Source of the DNA: Nitrososphaerota archaeon
GTDB lineage: Archaea; Thermoproteota; Nitrososphaeria; Nitrososphaerales; Nitrosopumilaceae
DNA length: 8,922 bases
NCBI GenBank assembly: GCA_022565935.1
Contig: JADFJY010000044.1
Span: 1 to 8,922, forward strand
Direction: 5' to 3'
The notes beneath the pieces are model-generated. The model worked only from the letters and a program-made list of their open reading frames with translations, was not told the DNA's origin and did no database searches. Numbering within the stretch: position 1 is the stretch's first letter; every line of letters begins with the position of its first letter. This document shows, one piece after another, positions 6,969-8,922 of this stretch. The position numbers and the translations under genes are program-made.

Positions 6969-7937
6969 CTATCTTCTACGTGCAAGGATTGTAATTTGTA
7001 ATGCTACAATTAGTCCAATTGATGCAATAATTGGTAACATCAATGCATTAAGTTGTGAGGATGCTTCACTAATGAATTTTACAGAATTAGAAATATCTCC
7101 AATATTTTCATCAATTTGATTACTCGCATGCTCTAGAGTAATATCAAATCCTTTAATTTCAGATTTTAGATTATCAAGCTCACTTGATGTCTCATCTAGA
7201 ATTGAGTTTAGTTTAATTATTTGATTAGAAATTCCACCAAGGTCTTGACTTAGAATATTTGTTGCAGCCGATCCATGAGATGTTGTTCCTTGACTAAAAG
7301 CAACAACATGAAAGACATGTGTTCCTTCTTCTCTTGCAGTGTAATCAACAAAATACAATCCTTGATGTAGTATGTTAAATTCACTAGATAATGAAACAGA
7401 AAGACCAGATGGTAAATGGACATGAGTAGTTTTCAGTAATTTTTCAGGATCATTTCCAATTAAAAGACCATCACTAGTTGTTTGCACAAAAACTCGAAAT
7501 GATTGATTTATTGCAGCAGTTTCAGGCGCAAAGACTAATGTGTTAACATGTCTTTCAACAGGTATTTCAACCAAGTCTGTTGTTGATGTAAACTTTACAT
7601 CAATTTTTTTAGAAATTCCAGATTGTTCAGTACTAATTACCTCAACTGTATATGTTCCATATGGAAAATTTGTTGAAGGTTCTGGCCAAATCAATACACT
7701 GTAATTAAAAGAACCATCTTCATCAGTAGTGATTTGATCAAATTTTACAATTGTTTCATCTGGAGCAAAAAGTCGTATAATCAAATTTTCTTCAGGTAAT
7801 CCGCTTCCATAGATTTGTAAACTATGTGCAGTAGAATACACTTTGCTGTTTGTTGATAAATCAAGTTCTGAAAATGAATTAGGAGTATTTACAAGTAAGA
7901 TAACAATTAATGTAGAAAATAAAATTTGGAATTTCAT
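6969..7937 (-). CDS. Secreted coiled-coil protein with C-terminal membrane anchor
   Basis: I cannot name this 322-residue protein, but its design is clear. A signal peptide (about 1-23) leads into a first beta domain (about 30-118) of the macroglobulin/Ig-like kind, with the typical IYGSGLPEENLIIRLFAP start and TDEDGSFNYS middle. A second beta domain (about 128-228) follows, with the histidine-containing strands HVHLPSG and GTHVFHVVAF. Residues 236-299 form an unbroken heptad coiled coil, which runs straight into a membrane helix (about 299-318) and a cytoplasmic ARRR end. The beta head would thus be held away from the membrane on a stalk. There is no cysteine. The gene lies between the S-layer gene and the S8 protease on the same strand, so a role in anchoring or spacing the S-layer, or as partner of the protease, is a fair inference only. 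Confidence 0.85.
   Translation of the reverse strand: MKFQILFSTLIVILLVNTPNSFSELDLSTNSKVYSTAHSLQIYGSGLPEENLIIRLFAPDETIVKFDQITTDEDGSFNYSVLIWPEPSTNFPYGTYTVEVISTEQSGISKKIDVKFTSTTDLVEIPVERHVNTLVFAPETAAINQSFRVFVQTTSDGLLIGNDPEKLLKTTHVHLPSGLSVSLSSEFNILHQGLYFVDYTAREEGTHVFHVVAFSQGTTSHGSAATNILSQDLGGISNQIIKLNSILDETSSELDNLKSEIKGFDITLEHASNQIDENIGDISNSVKFISEASSQLNALMLPIIASIGLIVALQITILARRR
7041..7232 (-). other. Region coding for a nine-heptad coiled-coil stalk
   Basis: This codes for residues 236-299 of the 322-aa protein. Every seventh residue from 240 to 296 is Ile or Leu (240, 247, 254, 261, 268, 275, 282, 289, 296). The partner positions (236, 243, 250, 257, 264, 271, 278, 285, 292, 299) are mostly hydrophobic, with Thr, Asn and Ser at 250, 278 and 285. 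There is no stutter or skip. At 0.15 nm per residue the rod would be near 9.5 nm. Confidence 0.8.
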
Positions 7938-7964
7938 TTTAATTAATTGGTATTGTTCTCCTAG

Positions 7965-7970
7965 ATATTA
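7965..7970 (-). promoter_or_regulatory. Weak candidate TATA box for the 322-aa gene
   Basis: TAATAT lies at -33 to -28 from the ATG at 7937. It departs from the TTTATA consensus and is only the best of the options in the 111-bp gap that follows the S-layer gene. Read-through from the S-layer gene is the alternative source of transcript. Confidence 0.3.
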
Positions 7971-8011
7971 CTTCTGGAAAAATTGTCCATAACTATCGTT
8001 AAGTCGTATTC

Positions 8012-8026
8012 AAAAAAAAGAAAAAA
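8012..8026 (-). terminator. Poly-U terminator of the S-layer gene
   Basis: On the minus strand, T6-C-T8 follows the S-layer stop codon (8049) by about 22 bases. Archaeal RNA polymerase stops at such T tracts on the non-template strand, with no hairpin needed, and none is seen. It separates a presumably very strong transcription unit from the two genes downstream. Confidence 0.7.
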
Positions 8027-8048
8027 GGGAAAATTTGAACTAGTTATT

Positions 8049-8922
8049 TTAACTTACATTTATGGTTGTACTAACTGGTGGTGATAATGCCGTTGGATTA
8101 TCAATAGACTCCCAAACGAATGCAGTTGCTGTATAAGTTCCTGCTTCAGTTGGAATCCATGATAATGCTGGGCTGAATGATTGACCACTTGTTAATGAAC
8201 CTGTAATCCATGCTAGTGAGACTGTAACACCGTTAGCATCCTGAATCTGTACCAAGTATGCAAATTGTTGCTCTCTATCCTGACCATTTGCTAAGTCAGC
8301 GCTGATTTGTACCTGTTGATCAACGGAAACAGTATCTAAGCTGTTACCGAATGCATCAACGATTCTCAAGTTAGCAGCTGGTGCTCTCTCGAGAGGTGGT
8401 ACTACAGTGCCAATTAGTGTAGTGGCAGTAATATCAAGTTCATCTGCAGTTGTGTATGGATCAGGTAGTGTATTGTCCTCATATTCTGCGGTGACAGTGT
8501 CACCTTCTGCGACTCTGAGTCTGTGACCAGATGATTCATCGGTAGTTGTGAAGAACACAGTACCTTCGAATATTCCGGTTGCCTCATTAGTCTCAGTTAC
8601 AGTAAGGTCAATACCTCCGGCATCGGAGTCAGACCACACATCGACATCAAAGTTGTCGACTGCTTCTGGATTTAAGTTCATGTCTGGATCAATTATTCTT
8701 ACAACACCTGTTCCGCTAGCTGGATAACTTGCTTCTAACCATTGAGTTTCACCTATATTCCATCTGATAAGTGATGAACCAACTACAGTTTCATCCTCTG
8801 AGAATTCAAAGGATACTGTAAGTCCGTCATCATCATCTGTTGGTAGCAGTCCATCTGTTGGACCACCGTTATCACCGGATATGGCTCCTGTTGCGTCTGG
8901 GAAACTACCATCGCCATCTGCA
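8049..8922 (-). CDS. S-layer protein, C-terminal part (gene runs off the window)
   Basis: The last 290 residues of a larger protein are present. The frame is open to the right edge, so the ATG at 8681 is internal and the true start lies outside. The visible part ends with a beta-sandwich of about 110 residues (from about VPPLERAPAAN to the terminal TTINVS), preceded by a repeat-like module. That module has DPDMNLNP, an ETNEATGIFEGTV turn and LRVAEGDTVTAEY, all typical of thaumarchaeal S-layer proteins. The segment has no lysine or cysteine, 49 Asp/Glu and only 7 Arg. It has no C-terminal membrane helix, so it must be held by assembly or by another protein. Codons are visibly less AT-biased than in the downstream protease, as expected for a very highly expressed gene. 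The S-layer call rests on these features and on gene order. Confidence 0.84.
   Translation of the reverse strand, partial: ADGDGSFPDATGAISGDNGGPTDGLLPTDDDDGLTVSFEFSEDETVVGSSLIRWNIGETQWLEASYPASGTGVVRIIDPDMNLNPEAVDNFDVDVWSDSDAGGIDLTVTETNEATGIFEGTVFFTTTDESSGHRLRVAEGDTVTAEYEDNTLPDPYTTADELDITATTLIGTVVPPLERAPAANLRIVDAFGNSLDTVSVDQQVQISADLANGQDREQQFAYLVQIQDANGVTVSLAWITGSLTSGQSFSPALSWIPTEAGTYTATAFVWESIDNPTALSPPVSTTINVS

Noticed and set aside
7958..7961. GGAG as ribosome binding site of the 322-aa gene
   Set aside because: It is about 20 bases before the ATG at 7937, too far for normal use, and no in-frame start lies nearer.
8679..8681. ATG as start of a 210-aa gene
   Set aside because: The frame stays open upstream to the window edge with the same S-layer-like composition, so this Met is internal.
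1..8922. CRISPR array, insertion sequence, attachment site or prophage genes
   Set aside because: No regularly spaced repeats, transposase, integrase or terminal inverted repeats were seen; the tRNA gene at the left edge shows no duplicated 3' end within the window.

Overview
The window looks like a chromosomal segment of a marine ammonia-oxidising archaeon (Nitrososphaerota/Thaumarchaeota, Nitrosopumilus-like). The grounds are AT-rich DNA, archaeal TATA boxes placed for leaderless transcripts, a Tat-exported Rieske protein with a b6-type cytochrome b and a membrane-anchored plastocyanin, and a very acidic S-layer protein. From memory, the order plastocyanin, cytochrome b, Rieske, S8 peptidase, small secreted protein, S-layer protein matches the Nitrosopumilus maritimus region; this was not checked by alignment.

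Left edge (1-470, + strand): a tRNA-Arg(UCU) gene with two weak spots in its helices, then a 116-residue protein of unknown function with a GTG start. That gene converges on the respiratory operon, and the two stop codons share one CTAG.

Respiratory block (467-3097, - strand): a compact three-gene operon read as Rieske, cytochrome b, plastocyanin, with overlapping genes (17 bp, then ATGA) and a TATA box just before the Rieske ATG. Together the genes encode a quinol-oxidising complex III equivalent and its likely blue-copper electron acceptor.

Cell-surface block (3140-8922, - strand): the 3' end of an S-layer gene that runs off the window, a poly-U terminator, a secreted protein with nine unbroken coiled-coil heptads leading into a C-terminal membrane anchor, and a 1265-residue membrane-anchored subtilisin with a long insertion between its catalytic Asp and His. 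All three products are exported and cysteine-free. The two smaller genes could encode envelope proteins that anchor, space or process the S-layer, much as the stalk and protease do in the Staphylothermus tetrabrachion complex; this is inference.

No mobile element, CRISPR array or long gene-free stretch is visible. The most interesting material is the surface block and the start-codon and promoter details.
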